A DNA stretch of 64,000 nt. Source: Roseinatronobacter ekhonensis. GTDB lineage: Bacteria > Pseudomonadota > Alphaproteobacteria > Rhodobacterales > Rhodobacteraceae. Each line of letters starts with the position of its first letter. Positions within the stretch are counted from its first letter, which is position 1. A model generated the notes under the pieces. That model was given only the letters and a program-made list of their open reading frames with translations, had not been told where the DNA came from and made no database searches. Both the position numbers and the translations under genes were made by a program. The stretch is taken from NCBI RefSeq assembly GCF_900499075.1, contig NZ_UIHC01000007.1, forward strand, positions 1-64,000, written 5' to 3'. This document shows, piece by piece, positions 1 through 9,128 of the stretch.

Positions 1-148
1 TGCAACCTCATCTCCCACCATGATAACCAAAACAGCCCAATCTCGAACCGTCCCAGCCAACCAGCAACGTCCCCGCCGCCGGTGAAGCGCTATCTAGGCA
101 ATCCAAACAATACACGCAACAGGAAAAGACAGAGGATCGCGAAATTCC

Positions 149-200
149 TGTGGATAAGGTTTAACATACTGTAATCAATATATTATTTACCGTGGTTGCG
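149..200. promoter_or_regulatory. Single DnaA-box-like 9-mer next to an AT-rich stretch
   Basis: Bases 149-157 read TGTGGATAA, the exact reverse complement of the consensus DnaA box TTATCCACA. About 40 AT-rich bases follow (roughly 160-198), unusual in this GC-rich window. No second box was seen in bases 1-200, so an origin is not supported. The rest of bases 1-200 holds no convincing gene. Confidence 0.3.
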
Positions 201-875
201 TTAACGGCAATACGGTCCGCCCCGATATTGCGCGGTATCGTAGTGGAAGTGATTCTCGTGCATGCCATCGGAGCCCGGACCCAGCGTGGTGCCGAAGATC
301 CCGCAGGCATTGGTGTGCATCTCGCGCAGTGCGCGGCTGTATTTGGAGTCCGACCAATCCCCGGCGACGGTAATGGTTTCGCCATTCGCCAAAAGAATGG
401 CGCTGATGTCGATCGCACGTCCCTTGCCGTGTTCCGAGATACGTGCGCCGGCCCGATGGTTGCGCGTGCGGCAGACATAATGCGCTGGCACTCGCAATTC
501 GGTCACACTGGCGCTGGCACGTCCCAGCGCGGGGCGCATGGCTTCGGTGACCCAACGGTGCAGCGCCGTTGCGGTCGGGCAATCCAGCGTGGCCGGTTGT
601 GACAGTTTTACCCCGTCGACATGTGTGACCTGCACCGGAGCCGCCACGCCACAGCCATTTGTTGCGGATGTGATCGGCGCGACCGGCTTGCCCTGTAGTC
701 CCGCGACACCGCATAGCTGACCGGCCGAATGGCTGGCGCGTGACGCGGTATCGCCCATGAAGGGCACCACCCGTCCGATCAGTCGGCCCACATTGCTGTC
801 GCCGCGCGGCCCGCCGCTGGAACACGCGGCCACAGCCGTCACGGTAGCCAGAATGGCAACAAGCGGGTGCTTCAT
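201..875 (-). CDS. Extensin-like C-terminal domain lipoprotein
   Basis: A 224-residue exported protein. It starts with a lipoprotein signal (lipobox ending AVAAC, Cys18), so it is probably lipid-anchored on the periplasmic side. The rest matches the extensin-like C-terminal family of alphaproteobacteria, which resembles M15 D-Ala-D-Ala peptidases. The putative metal ligands are visible: SEHGKGRAID (His149, Asp156) and HENHFH (His206, His209, His211). Several cysteines probably form disulfides. The start at 875 gives the clean lipoprotein signal; an upstream in-frame extension overlaps tyrA and has no signal. A role in cell-wall processing is inferred from the family. It lies 7 bases downstream of tyrA on the same strand and may be co-transcribed with hisC-tyrA. 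Confidence 0.8.
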   Translation of the reverse strand: MKHPLVAILATVTAVAACSSGGPRGDSNVGRLIGRVVPFMGDTASRASHSAGQLCGVAGLQGKPVAPITSATNGCGVAAPVQVTHVDGVKLSQPATLDCPTATALHRWVTEAMRPALGRASASVTELRVPAHYVCRTRNHRAGARISEHGKGRAIDISAILLANGETITVAGDWSDSKYSRALREMHTNACGIFGTTLGPGSDGMHENHFHYDTAQYRGGPYCR

Positions 876-882
876 AGCGGTC

Positions 883-1797
883 CTATCGGTTGGAGCGTCC
901 GAAATCGGGGGCGTCTGTGTCTTGCCCCGCATCAATAATACCACGGCGAATGGCGCGGGTGCGGGTAAAATACGCGTGCAGATGATCGCCATCGCCACGC
1001 CGAATGGCGCGTTGCAGCGCGAACAATTCTTCTGTGAAGCGGCCGAGGATCTCGAGCGTCGCGTCCTTGTTGGTCAGGAACACGTCGCGCCACATGGTCG
1101 GATCGCTGGCGGCGATACGCGTGAAATCGCGAAAGCCCGCGGCGGAATACTTGATGACTTCGCTATCGGTCACGCGGCGCAGGTCATCGGCCACACCCAC
1201 CATGGTATAGGCAATCAGGTGCGGGGTGTGGCTGGTCACGGCCAGAACAAGATCGTGATGGGCCGGGTCCATCACATCAACCTGCGCGCCGATGCCCTGC
1301 CACACGCGGGTCAGCCGGTCGAGCGCGTCGGCATCGGTGCCATCGGGCGGGGTCAGGATGGTCCAGCGGTTGTCAAACAGTTCGGCAAACCCCGCGCGGG
1401 GGCCGGAATGCTCTGTTCCCGCCAACGGGTGTCCGGGGATAAAATGGACATGATCGGGCATATGGGGGCCAACCGCGTCGTTCACAGCCTGTTTGACGGA
1501 CCCGACATCGGTGACGGTCGCACCACGCGCAAGATGAGGCGCGATCTCTGCAGCGACAGCGGCCATCGCGCCGACCGGCACGCAGAGCACCACCAGATCG
1601 GCGCCTTGAACGGCTTGGGCGGCCGTGTCGGTCACGCGGTCCACCAGTGCAATCTCGGTGGCGATCGCACGGGTTTCGGCGGAGCGCGCGGTGCCGGTGG
1701 TTTCCGCAACCAGCCCGCCCCGCCGCATGGCCAGCGCCATCGACGACGCGATCAGCCCCAACCCGACAAACGCCACACGCTGGTAGAGTTGGGTCAT
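883..1797 (-). CDS. tyrA: Prephenate/arogenate (cyclohexadienyl) dehydrogenase
   Basis: A 304-residue NAD(P)-dependent dehydrogenase of tyrosine biosynthesis, converting prephenate to 4-hydroxyphenylpyruvate or arogenate to tyrosine. The N-terminal Rossmann motif VGLGLIASS is at residues 11-19, and the catalytic-region motif [12 protein letters not shown] follows near residue 121, as in the TyrA family. There is no fused chorismate mutase or ACT domain, so this is the short form usual in alphaproteobacteria. The ATG overlaps the hisC stop codon (ATGA), which indicates translational coupling. Whether it prefers prephenate or arogenate cannot be read from the sequence. Confidence 0.92.
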   Translation of the reverse strand: MTQLYQRVAFVGLGLIASSMALAMRRGGLVAETTGTARSAETRAIATEIALVDRVTDTAAQAVQGADLVVLCVPVGAMAAVAAEIAPHLARGATVTDVGSVKQAVNDAVGPHMPDHVHFIPGHPLAGTEHSGPRAGFAELFDNRWTILTPPDGTDADALDRLTRVWQGIGAQVDVMDPAHHDLVLAVTSHTPHLIAYTMVGVADDLRRVTDSEVIKYSAAGFRDFTRIAASDPTMWRDVFLTNKDATLEILGRFTEELFALQRAIRRGDGDHLHAYFTRTRAIRRGIIDAGQDTDAPDFGRSNR

Positions 1798-2882
1798 CCC
1801 TTCCCCTCCATGAAGCGGGTGATGCTATGCGCCACGCGGCGGCACGCGGATTCGTCGCCAACGGTGATCCGCAATGCTTCGGGCAAGCCGTAGCTGGACA
1901 CTTGCCGCACAATCAGCCCATCGGCCAACAGCGCCGCGTTGCAAGCCGTGGCTTGCGCAGGCGTGTCAAAACGTGCGAGCACGAAATTTGCAAAGGACTG
2001 GTCCGTGGCCACGCCCGCAGCGCTCAGCTTTTCGGCCAGCCAGCCGCGCAGGCGCGCGTTTTCCGACAACGACCGGGTGATATGCGCGGCGTCGCCCAGC
2101 GCGGCCTCTGCCACGTCAAGCTGCGTGTTGGACAGGTTGAATGGACCGCGCAGACGGTTGAGCACATCCATCACATGCGCCGGGCCATAACCCCAGCCAA
2201 TGCGCAGGCCACCCAGCCCATGCAGCTTCGAGAAAGTGCGCGTCATCACCACATTCTCGCGGGTGTCGACCAGCGCCGCGCCGCCGTCATAACCGTCGAC
2301 ATATTCGGCATAGGCCCCGTCCAACACCAACAGGGTCTGCGGTGGCAGACTGTCGGCCAGCCGTTCCAGTTCCGACAACGGCACGAACGTGCCGGTCGGG
2401 TTGTTGGGGTTGGCGACAAAAACCAGCTTGGTGCGGTCGGTCACGGCGTCCAGAAGCGCGTCGATATCCGTGGTCCGGTCACGCTCGGGTGCCTTGACCG
2501 GCGTCGCACCTGCCGCCATGGCACTGATCGGATACATCAGAAAGCCGTGCTGCGAATACAGAACCTCATCCCCTGGACCGGCAAACCCCTGACACAGGAA
2601 CGTGATCACCTCGTCAGAGCCGACACCGCAAATTATGCGCGCGGCATCCAGCCCGTAGCTTGCCGCAAGTGCGGCGCGCAACCCGGCATGGTCGGTCGAA
2701 GGATAGCGGTGCAGGTCATGCCCCGCGCGCCGATAAGCTTCGCGGGCCAACTCCCCGGCACCGAACGGGTTTTCGTTGGATGACAGCTTCAACGCGTCCT
2801 CGCGGCCCGCAATCTTGGCGGTGCCGCCCTGGTAAAGCGCGATATCCATAATGCCGGGTTGTGGGCGGATCTGGTGGGGCAT
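1794..2882 (-). CDS. hisC: Histidinol-phosphate / aromatic aminotransferase
   Basis: A 362-residue class I/II PLP aminotransferase of the HisC family. Visible motifs are SSNENPFG (34-41), the NPNNPTG segment near 158-164, the Asp189 region LDGAYAEY, and the PLP lysine Lys219 in [15 protein letters not shown]. HisC makes histidinol phosphate, but HisC paralogues coupled to tyrA in alphaproteobacteria also transaminate prephenate or aromatic keto acids. The direct ATGA overlap with tyrA suggests a tyrosine or phenylalanine role here. The start at 2882 gives normal HisC length and the typical first residues; the longer upstream frame is low-complexity and unlike the family. No other his gene is nearby. 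Confidence 0.88.
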   Translation of the reverse strand: MPHQIRPQPGIMDIALYQGGTAKIAGREDALKLSSNENPFGAGELAREAYRRAGHDLHRYPSTDHAGLRAALAASYGLDAARIICGVGSDEVITFLCQGFAGPGDEVLYSQHGFLMYPISAMAAGATPVKAPERDRTTDIDALLDAVTDRTKLVFVANPNNPTGTFVPLSELERLADSLPPQTLLVLDGAYAEYVDGYDGGAALVDTRENVVMTRTFSKLHGLGGLRIGWGYGPAHVMDVLNRLRGPFNLSNTQLDVAEAALGDAAHITRSLSENARLRGWLAEKLSAAGVATDQSFANFVLARFDTPAQATACNAALLADGLIVRQVSSYGLPEALRITVGDESACRRVAHSITRFMEGKG

Positions 2883-3059
2883 GGTCTGTCCTCTGGGTCT
2901 TGTCGACCACGTCTTAGCGCCGCGCGGGGCGCAGGACCAGAACGCAATGCAACGCAGACCGTCCGGCGAACATGCGCGTTGCACTTGTGCCGCGCGCCCG
3001 ATGCAACCGCATTGCTGGCGCAAACTCTTGTCGCGCCGCCCAGATTTCAGCGGATGGGT

Positions 3060-4031
3060 TTACTCCGCCTCCTCGGACTGTGCCGATTGCAGCCCGCTGA
3101 CACGCGGATATGTCCCCGTATCGGTCCGGGTGCGCGTCTCCAGAACCGGACGGTTCTCGGAAACATTGGCCGTATCTTCGCGGATCAGAATGAAAATTCC
3201 GCTTGCGATGATGATCGCGGCCCCAAGGATCGTGAACAAATCGACGGATTCAGCGAAAAACAGCGCCCCGAACAGAACCGCCCAGATCATTTGCGAATAT
3301 TGCATGGGCGCGACCTGAAACGCGGGCGCGCGCTTGTAGGCCGCGATCACGCATAGGCTGGCAATCAGCGCCAGCACCGCCATTGCGGCCAAAGCGCCGA
3401 AATCGGCCAGCGGCATCGGGCGGTAGACAAAGGGCAGCATCAGCCCCATCACCACCAGATTGGCCATCATGGGATACAGCAGCAAGACCACGTTGCGCTC
3501 TTCCGCACCGATCTTGTGCACAATGATAGAGGCCGTCGCGTTCGCAAACGCCCCCACAAGAGCGGCCAGATGCCCAAGCCCCAACTCTGCCCCCTGTCCC
3601 GGTCGCAGCACGACAAGAACACCGGCAAGCCCGACCAGAACGGCAGCACCCCGCCGCCAACCGACGCGCTCGCCCAGCACGGGCACGGACAAAAGCGTTA
3701 TCAGTAATGGTGTGGCGAACAAAATGGCGTAGGTTTGCGCCATCGGCAGGACCGAGAATGCGTAAAACACACAGACCCCAGTCATGACGGATGCGCCAGT
3801 GCGCAGCGCCGTCCATCCCGGATAGCGCGGTCGCAAATTTCCGTCAGTGCGGTCGCGCATCAGCATCAACGTCGCCAGCGGCAACCCCAGAAGCACGCTG
3901 AAAAACACGATCTGGACGGGGCTATAGCTGCCGCCCAGCGATTTCACGATCACATCATGCGATGAAAACAGCGCAAATGCCAAAAGAGCCAGCCCGGGAC
4001 CGGCAAAACGCGACGATAACCCAAGCGACAT
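3060..4031 (-). CDS. DMT-superfamily (EamA) transporter
   Basis: A 323-residue integral membrane protein with about ten hydrophobic segments and two EamA repeats, typical of drug/metabolite exporters (RhaT/YdcZ type). The start has a good ribosome site (GAGAGGG a few bases before ATG). The C-terminal 45 residues are charged, rich in arginine, threonine and glutamate, and probably cytosolic. The substrate cannot be predicted. It lies between hisC and ygfZ on the same strand but with gaps on both sides, so it is probably its own transcript. Confidence 0.85.
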   Translation of the reverse strand: MSLGLSSRFAGPGLALLAFALFSSHDVIVKSLGGSYSPVQIVFFSVLLGLPLATLMLMRDRTDGNLRPRYPGWTALRTGASVMTGVCVFYAFSVLPMAQTYAILFATPLLITLLSVPVLGERVGWRRGAAVLVGLAGVLVVLRPGQGAELGLGHLAALVGAFANATASIIVHKIGAEERNVVLLLYPMMANLVVMGLMLPFVYRPMPLADFGALAAMAVLALIASLCVIAAYKRAPAFQVAPMQYSQMIWAVLFGALFFAESVDLFTILGAAIIIASGIFILIREDTANVSENRPVLETRTRTDTGTYPRVSGLQSAQSEEAE

Positions 4032-4085
4032 GGCACCCTCTCAGACAGCGACCCTGATACCGCTACCATGGCACTGCCGCGCGAT

Positions 4086-4841
4086 TCAACTGCTGCGCGC
4101 CATGTCCGCCGCAAAGATCGTGGCATCGCCTGCTTGCATGGCATCCGTGACCCGATCAAAGCGTAAATAGGCAATGGCTTCCCCGCCGCTTTGCGTAAAC
4201 AGCGTGCCCACGGCCTTGCCATTCGCCGTGATCTCGGTGCCAACAGGGGCGTGCCCGTCAACCGTGACGGTCGCCAAACCTTTGCGCAGCGCGGTCTTGT
4301 GATGCATCCGCGCTGTCACTTCCTGCCCGACATAGCACCCTTTGCGAAAATCCACGCCATTCAGGCGGTCCAGGCCCACTTCCAGAACAAAGCTGTCATT
4401 TGGCACCAGTTCGACCCCGCTTTCGGGAATGCAATGCGCCACACGGACGGCATCCCAATCGGTGCCATCCTCGACCGGGTCCGCGCCATACAGCCGCCAC
4501 CCCAGCGCCGGATGGCGCGGGTCCGCGACAGCACCTTCGGGTGCGTCGCCGGTGCCCCGGCGCACAGTCATGTCCTCACGCGCCAACTGCACAGGAGCGC
4601 GCAGCTTATACATGCTTAGCCGTTTGAACAGGTCATCGGCCAGCGGTGCAGCAACATCCACCAAAACATCGTCGCCGCGCGCCACCAGAAAGAAATCGGC
4701 CAGATACTTGCCTTGCGGCGTCAAAAGCGCGGCATAGACGATCCCGTTTTCCTCAAGCTGTCGCGTATCGTTGCTGACCAGACCCTGCAAAAACCCCGCC
4801 GGATCGTCGCCCGAAACACGGATGATCGCGCGCTCTGTCAT
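4086..4841 (-). CDS. ygfZ: Folate-binding protein YgfZ (Fe-S cluster repair)
   Basis: A 250-residue GcvT-like protein. The YgfZ signature KGCYVGQE (residues 167-174, with Cys169) is intact. YgfZ proteins bind tetrahydrofolate and support assembly or repair of some Fe-S enzymes, including MiaB-type radical SAM enzymes. The start at 4841 has GAGGTGACT directly upstream; the longer in-frame extension runs through a hairpin-containing spacer and is not coding. It is the usual single-domain bacterial length. Confidence 0.88.
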   Translation of the reverse strand: MTERAIIRVSGDDPAGFLQGLVSNDTRQLEENGIVYAALLTPQGKYLADFFLVARGDDVLVDVAAPLADDLFKRLSMYKLRAPVQLAREDMTVRRGTGDAPEGAVADPRHPALGWRLYGADPVEDGTDWDAVRVAHCIPESGVELVPNDSFVLEVGLDRLNGVDFRKGCYVGQEVTARMHHKTALRKGLATVTVDGHAPVGTEITANGKAVGTLFTQSGGEAIAYLRFDRVTDAMQAGDATIFAADMARSS

Positions 4842-4875
4842 AGTCACCTCGTTTTTCTTGCTGTCCTGCATATAA

Positions 4876-4908
4876 GAAGCGGGGCCGCCTGCGAACAGCC
4901 CCCGCTTC
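4876..4908 (-). terminator. Hairpin downstream of the pirin gene
   Basis: The arms GAAGCGGGG (4876-4884) and CCCCGCTTC (4900-4908) are a perfect 9-bp inverted repeat with a 15-base loop, 69 bases past the pirin stop. On the minus strand the stem is followed by TTATATG, a weak tail. It also sits 34 bases upstream of the ygfZ start and overlaps one end of a dispersed intergenic repeat. Confidence 0.5.
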
Positions 4909-4926
4909 ATCTTGCCAAAAATACTC
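4906..4926 (+). repeat. Dispersed intergenic repeat, short form, copy A
   Basis: A 21-base unit made of TTCATCTTGCC followed by AAAAATACTC. It is identical to copy B at 11813-11833 and differs at two bases from copy C at 18353-18373. It lies between pirin and ygfZ. Related longer units with hairpins occur at 54137, 56903 (reversed) and 59716. Confidence 0.75.
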
Positions 4927-4976
4927 GAACACCAGCGGATCAACCGCCGCGACGGTCGGGGCGTGATGCCCCCGCA

Positions 4977-5888
4977 TCAATGCGCAGGCTGGATGAACGT
5001 GCCGTTGCGCAGGTCGCGCTTCGCCTGACGAATTTCCTCTTGGGTGTTCATCACGATCGGGCCGTGCCACGCGACGGGCTCTTGCAACGGCGCGCCGGAA
5101 ATCAGCAGAAAGCGGATACCCTCTTCGCCCGCCTGCACCGTAACCTCGTCACCGGTGCCAAAACGGATCAGCGTGCGGTCGCCCGACATGTCACGGATGT
5201 TGACCTCTTGGCCCATCACCTCTTTTTCCAGCAAAATGCCGGACGGTTTCGACGCATCCGAAAATACGCCCGCACCTGCAAAGACATAGGCGAAAGCACG
5301 GCGGTAGGTGTCCACCTTGAAGGTTTTGCGCCGACCCGGCGGGACAGAGATGTCCAAATATTGCGGGTCGGCCGCGATCCCGTCAACCGGGCCGCGTTTG
5401 CCCCAGAAATCGCCCACGATCACGCGCACCTTTGTGCCGTCATCGTCGATCACCTCTGGAATATCGCCCGATTGCACATCTTGGTAGCGCGGCGTGGTCA
5501 TTTTCAGTGCGCCGGGCAGGTTGGCCCAAAGCTGGAAGCCATGCATCTGCCCGCTCTGGTTTCCGCGCGGCATTTCCTGATGCAAAATGCCGGACCCTGC
5601 TGTCATCCATTGCACGTCTCCCGCGCCCAAGGTGCCGGTATTGCCAAGGCTGTCGCCATGATCCACCTCGCCCGCGAGGACATAGGTGATGGTTTCAATG
5701 CCCCGGTGCGGGTGCCACGGAAATCCGCGCAGGTAGTGTTCGGGGATTTCGTTGCGAAAATCGTCGAACAACAGGAACGGGTCCAGTTCTGACGGGTCTT
5801 GGAACCCAAACGCACGGTGCAAGTGCACGCCCGCGCCTTCAAGGGTCGGTTGCGCGTGACGGATGTCAATGGTGGGGCGGATGGACAT
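4977..5888 (-). CDS. Pirin family protein
   Basis: A 303-residue bicupin of the pirin family. The N-terminal cupin has the expected metal ligands His59, His61, His103 and Glu105 (FPWHPHRGIET and GILHQEMP). Bacterial pirins include quercetin 2,3-dioxygenases and regulators or redox sensors of central metabolism; which applies here is unknown. The C-terminal pirin cupin is complete and ends with APLQEPVAWHGPIVMNT, a conserved family block. It is a single gene with its own downstream hairpin. Confidence 0.88.
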   Translation of the reverse strand: MSIRPTIDIRHAQPTLEGAGVHLHRAFGFQDPSELDPFLLFDDFRNEIPEHYLRGFPWHPHRGIETITYVLAGEVDHGDSLGNTGTLGAGDVQWMTAGSGILHQEMPRGNQSGQMHGFQLWANLPGALKMTTPRYQDVQSGDIPEVIDDDGTKVRVIVGDFWGKRGPVDGIAADPQYLDISVPPGRRKTFKVDTYRRAFAYVFAGAGVFSDASKPSGILLEKEVMGQEVNIRDMSGDRTLIRFGTGDEVTVQAGEEGIRFLLISGAPLQEPVAWHGPIVMNTQEEIRQAKRDLRNGTFIQPAH

Positions 5889-6018
5889 GGCATTTCCCTC
5901 TCAAAACGTGTCTGCCTCAAAAGATCGGCCATTCTGTCCTACTTGCAACCCGCGACGAGAGCGCCGTAGCTGTTCGTTTATGCACAGCAGCGCAGCACAT
6001 GCGCGGGCCGAGGCCCGC

Positions 6019-6414
6019 CTAATCACCCGACCACACAATGCGCCACGCATAGAATGCCGCAACAAGCGCGACTCCACCAAGGGCCAGACGCAAGAGCAGC
6101 CATCGCAGCCATGACGGTGCGGGAGGATCGAAGCCCTGCTCTTCAACAGTGTCGGGGGCGGGGCCTGCTCGGCGGACGCTGCGCACAAAGGCGTTCAACA
6201 CCTCCTGATCGGATGGGTCTGCACCGCCCGCCGCTTCGCGGGCCTTGCGGCGGTTCACAGAGCGCAGATCGGGCCACCGCGTCCAGACATCGCGGGGCGT
6301 GGGCGCTTGCGGCGTCATACTATGCGAATTGGCCACAATGCCCACACGGGCCTGCCGAGCGACCAGGCTTTCCTGCCGCCGCCGGTCTACCCCCTGCTTG
6401 TGTTGCGTGCTCAT
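6019..6414 (-). CDS. Small protein with one C-terminal membrane anchor
   Basis: A 131-residue protein of unknown function. The first 100 residues are charged and probably cytosolic, and residues about 105-125 form one transmembrane segment (LLLRLALGGVALVAAFYAW), so it looks like a tail-anchored protein. The start at 6414 is chosen because AGGGGGC lies a few bases upstream; an inner ATG at 6318 (99 residues) has no visible ribosome site, although family similarity could favour it. It lies 49 bases after the HNH gene on the same strand and may be co-transcribed. I do not recognise a named domain. Confidence 0.6.
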   Translation of the reverse strand: MSTQHKQGVDRRRQESLVARQARVGIVANSHSMTPQAPTPRDVWTRWPDLRSVNRRKAREAAGGADPSDQEVLNAFVRSVRRAGPAPDTVEEQGFDPPAPSWLRWLLLRLALGGVALVAAFYAWRIVWSGD

Positions 6415-6463
6415 CACAGCCCCCTGCCAGATATCGTCCGTGGCAGAGTATACGTTGACCCCT

Positions 6464-6778
6464 TTACAGTTTGTTACCGCCGCGCCGCCGCGCGCCCGGT
6501 ACTTTCGACGAAAACTCGGGCGGACGCTTGGCCACCCAAGCCAGAAACTTCGCCAGCCGCGGATGCGCACGCAGGGCCGCGACCGTATTGAACGCCCGCG
6601 CCAGTTCGGTTTCCGACAAGGTGGCGTGAATTTCTCTGTGACAGATATGGTGTAGCAGCACCACCCGACCGCCCTTGCCGCCGCGCAGCTTGGGCACAAG
6701 GTGGTGCAGGCTTTGCGGCACATCCGGGGGAATCGGTCGGTCGCATAGCGGGCAGATAGGGTCGTCGACATCGGGCAT
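6464..6778 (-). CDS. Small HNH endonuclease-like protein
   Basis: A 104-residue protein with one HNH/zinc-finger domain: Cys9-x2-Cys12, then LHHLVPK (His25, His26), then HHICHREIH (His43, His44, Cys46, His47, His51). This is the compact stand-alone HNH type widespread in Rhodobacteraceae, with no restriction or mobile-element partner here. The target is unknown; nicking or repair functions are possible. The start at 6778 gives a normal-length protein; a longer in-frame extension would run back across the SnoaL-like gene on the other strand and is not credible. Confidence 0.75.
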   Translation of the reverse strand: MPDVDDPICPLCDRPIPPDVPQSLHHLVPKLRGGKGGRVVLLHHICHREIHATLSETELARAFNTVAALRAHPRLAKFLAWVAKRPPEFSSKVPGARRRGGNKL

Positions 6779-6865
6779 GGCGAAACAGGCACCAAAAGCG
6801 TAAACTGTTGCTAGTTCTAAGACCGCCGCCGCGCCCGACAACATCTGACAGGACAGAACACGCCG

Positions 6866-7249
6866 ATGCCGACCGAAAAAATCACCGCACTTCTGGATGA
6901 TTGGAGCGCCGCGCTGCAATCCTGCGACCCTACACGGATCACCGATCTGTACGCGCCCGACGCCGTTTTGTTGCCAACGATCTCTTACCAGATCCGCCTC
7001 GACCCGGCACAGATACGGCGGTATTTCCGCAATATGATGCAGATGGGGCCTTCTGCGCGATTCAACGAGGTGCATTCGCGTATATTTGACACGATCGCCA
7101 TCAATTCCGGTATCTACACCTTCCGCCTGCACCGGGACGATGGTGCGCCCTATGACCTGATCTGCCGGTTCACGTTTGTCTACAAGCTGCTCGATGACGC
7201 GTGGAAGATCATCGAGCATCACTCCTCGACCATGCCCGATCAGCCCTGA
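6866..7249 (+). CDS. SnoaL-like / NTF2-fold protein
   Basis: A 127-residue protein with the NTF2-like fold of the SnoaL / CaMKII-association family. It has an N-terminal helix (ITALLDDWSAALQSCD), the LYAPDAVLLPT strand, and the C-terminal strand block KLLDDAWKIIEHHSSTMP. Members are often small ketosteroid-isomerase-fold proteins with no defined substrate. Its last 10 bases overlap the 3' end of the convergent SulP gene. No operon partner is present. Confidence 0.75.
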   Translation: MPTEKITALLDDWSAALQSCDPTRITDLYAPDAVLLPTISYQIRLDPAQIRRYFRNMMQMGPSARFNEVHSRIFDTIAINSGIYTFRLHRDDGAPYDLICRFTFVYKLLDDAWKIIEHHSSTMPDQP

Positions 7250-8889
7250 CGGTTGGCGCAGCTTTCTTGCATCGCGTCTTCCATCCGGTCAAAGAATTTC
7301 GGGCTGGCATGGTGACCGAACTGGCTGCGCAGCACCTTGGCCACCTCTGGCGTGGCGCCCACCAGTGCAAGGCATCCGCCCTGCCGTTCCAGCTTGCGCG
7401 CCAGTCCGACCATGGATTGCGCGCCCGATGTGTCCACGAACGGCACGCGCGACAGGTCCAGCACAAGCATACGCGGCAGGTCGGAAATGCGGTCCAGCAC
7501 CCGGCCCATCGTGGCTGCCGCGCCAAAGAAATAGGCCCCCCGCAGGCTGTAGACGACCACGTTTTCCGTCTGCTCGCGCGGGACGGCATCGGTCGGGGTC
7601 ACAGGTTCCAGCCGGGCGGCCTCTGACATGCGGCGGATAAACACCGCGCCGCCCAGCGCCGTGCCTGCAATGATGCCTTCGGTCAGGTCGCGGAACACCA
7701 CCAGCAGGAAGGTGATCAGCAGCACCGCCGCATCGGCGCGGCTGACGCGCAACAGGCTCAGGAATTCTTCCTTCTCGAACATGTTCCACGCCACCACGAT
7801 CAGCACACCGGCCAGCCCTGCCAGCGGGATATGCACCGCCAAAGGCGCAGCCAGGAGCAGCACAAGCGCCACGAAGACCGCGTGCAACATGCCCGACATC
7901 GGCCCCTGACTGCCCGCGCGCACATTGGTCGCCGTGCGCGCAATCGTGCCGGTCACGCAAAAGCCGCCGAACAGCGCAGACCCCATATTGGCCACGCCCT
8001 GCCCCAGCAATTCGGCGTTGGAGCGGTGGCGCTGCCCGCTCATCCCGTCGGCCACCACCGCAGATAAAAGCGATTCGATCGCGCCCAGCAGAGTGAAGGC
8101 CACGGCAAAGGGTAACGCGGCCAGAATTTCTGCCATGCCGAACCCGGGCAGTTGCGGCGCAGGCAACGCGCGCGGCAGGTCTCCGAAGCGGTCCCCGATG
8201 GTTTCGACCGGCAGGCCACCCCAAGCCAGCACCCCGCCGACAACAATCGCGATCAACATGCCGGGCCAGCCGGGCCGATACCGGCGCAAGCCAAGGATAG
8301 CGGCCACGGTGCCCACCGCGACAAGCGTTGTCGTCAGGTCCACCGTGCCGCGCGCCTGCCAGATAACCGCCAGCTTGTGCAGAAATTCCGGCGGGGCGGC
8401 CTGTTCCAGCCGCAAGCCGAAGAAATCGGCAATCTGACTGGCCGCAATGATCAGCGCGATGCCGGATGTGAACCCGACAGTCACCGGAAACGGGATGAAC
8501 TTTATGTAGTCGCCAAGCCGCAACAGCCCGACCAGCATCAGCATGATGCCCGACAGGAAGGTGGCGAGGATCAACCCCTCGACCCCGATTTGCAGGACCG
8601 TGCCGGCGACCAGCACGATGAACGCACCAGCCGGGCCGCCAATCTGGTAGCGCGACCCGCCCATGAGCGACACAAGGAACCCGCCGACAATAGCCGTATA
8701 CAACCCCCGTTCCGGCCCGACGCCCGATGCGATGGCAATTGCCATGGACAAGGGCAGTGCTACAATCGCGACGGTCAGGCCAGCCAAGGCATCGGCCCGC
8801 AAATCACGCAGGGAATACCCGTCGCGGAAAGCTGTCAGGCTCATCGGGCGCAGGTCTTCGATCAGGCCGGGGGCGGGGGATTGGGGCAT
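7240..8889 (-). CDS. SulP family anion transporter with STAS domain
   Basis: A 549-residue inner-membrane transporter. Residues about 15-420 hold the multi-pass SulP core, with the family signature GVGPERGLYTAIVGG near residue 56 and GGSRYQIGGPAGAF shortly after. The C-terminal 110 residues are a cytosolic STAS domain containing VPFVDTSGAQ. SulP proteins carry sulfate, bicarbonate or dicarboxylates, usually with Na+ or H+; the substrate cannot be told here. ATG at 8889 is preceded by GTGGAGAC. No sulfate-assimilation or carbonic-anhydrase gene is adjacent. Confidence 0.9.
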   Translation of the reverse strand: MPQSPAPGLIEDLRPMSLTAFRDGYSLRDLRADALAGLTVAIVALPLSMAIAIASGVGPERGLYTAIVGGFLVSLMGGSRYQIGGPAGAFIVLVAGTVLQIGVEGLILATFLSGIMLMLVGLLRLGDYIKFIPFPVTVGFTSGIALIIAASQIADFFGLRLEQAAPPEFLHKLAVIWQARGTVDLTTTLVAVGTVAAILGLRRYRPGWPGMLIAIVVGGVLAWGGLPVETIGDRFGDLPRALPAPQLPGFGMAEILAALPFAVAFTLLGAIESLLSAVVADGMSGQRHRSNAELLGQGVANMGSALFGGFCVTGTIARTATNVRAGSQGPMSGMLHAVFVALVLLLAAPLAVHIPLAGLAGVLIVVAWNMFEKEEFLSLLRVSRADAAVLLITFLLVVFRDLTEGIIAGTALGGAVFIRRMSEAARLEPVTPTDAVPREQTENVVVYSLRGAYFFGAAATMGRVLDRISDLPRMLVLDLSRVPFVDTSGAQSMVGLARKLERQGGCLALVGATPEVAKVLRSQFGHHASPKFFDRMEDAMQESCANRQG

Positions 8890-9026
8890 GATGTCTCCAC
8901 TAGTGACACAAGGCTTCTTTGCCCGTCAGCGCGGCTTGTCAAGATGACAGGATCGCCCGCCGCTGCCGCGAAATCGTGAATTCCGCCGCAGCGTGATGCC
9001 TTAAAATAAATGCAATCGTGCACTAC

Positions 9027-9076
9027 AGAACCGGATACGTCCGGCCAGCCCCCTGCGGCTGCCGTAAACCGGTTCT
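9027..9076. repeat. Nested inverted repeats upstream of the Hpt-like gene
   Basis: The outer arms AGAACCGG (9027-9034) and CCGGTTCT (9069-9076) are perfectly complementary. Inside are CCGGA-TACG-TCCGG (9031-9044) and CAGCC / GGCTG (9046-9050, 9057-9061). The first inner hairpin shares bases with the outer stem, so the two folds exclude each other. It lies in the 239-base gap between the SulP gene and the gene at 9129. Confidence 0.45.
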
Positions 9077-9128
9077 TAAAGAAATGCTGCGAAACTGGCG
9101 GCGTTATTATATACAGTAGGACATGCTA

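Noticed and set aside
149-200. Chromosomal origin at the left end
   Set aside because: Only one DnaA box is visible, and the gene order points to the origin beyond the right end instead.
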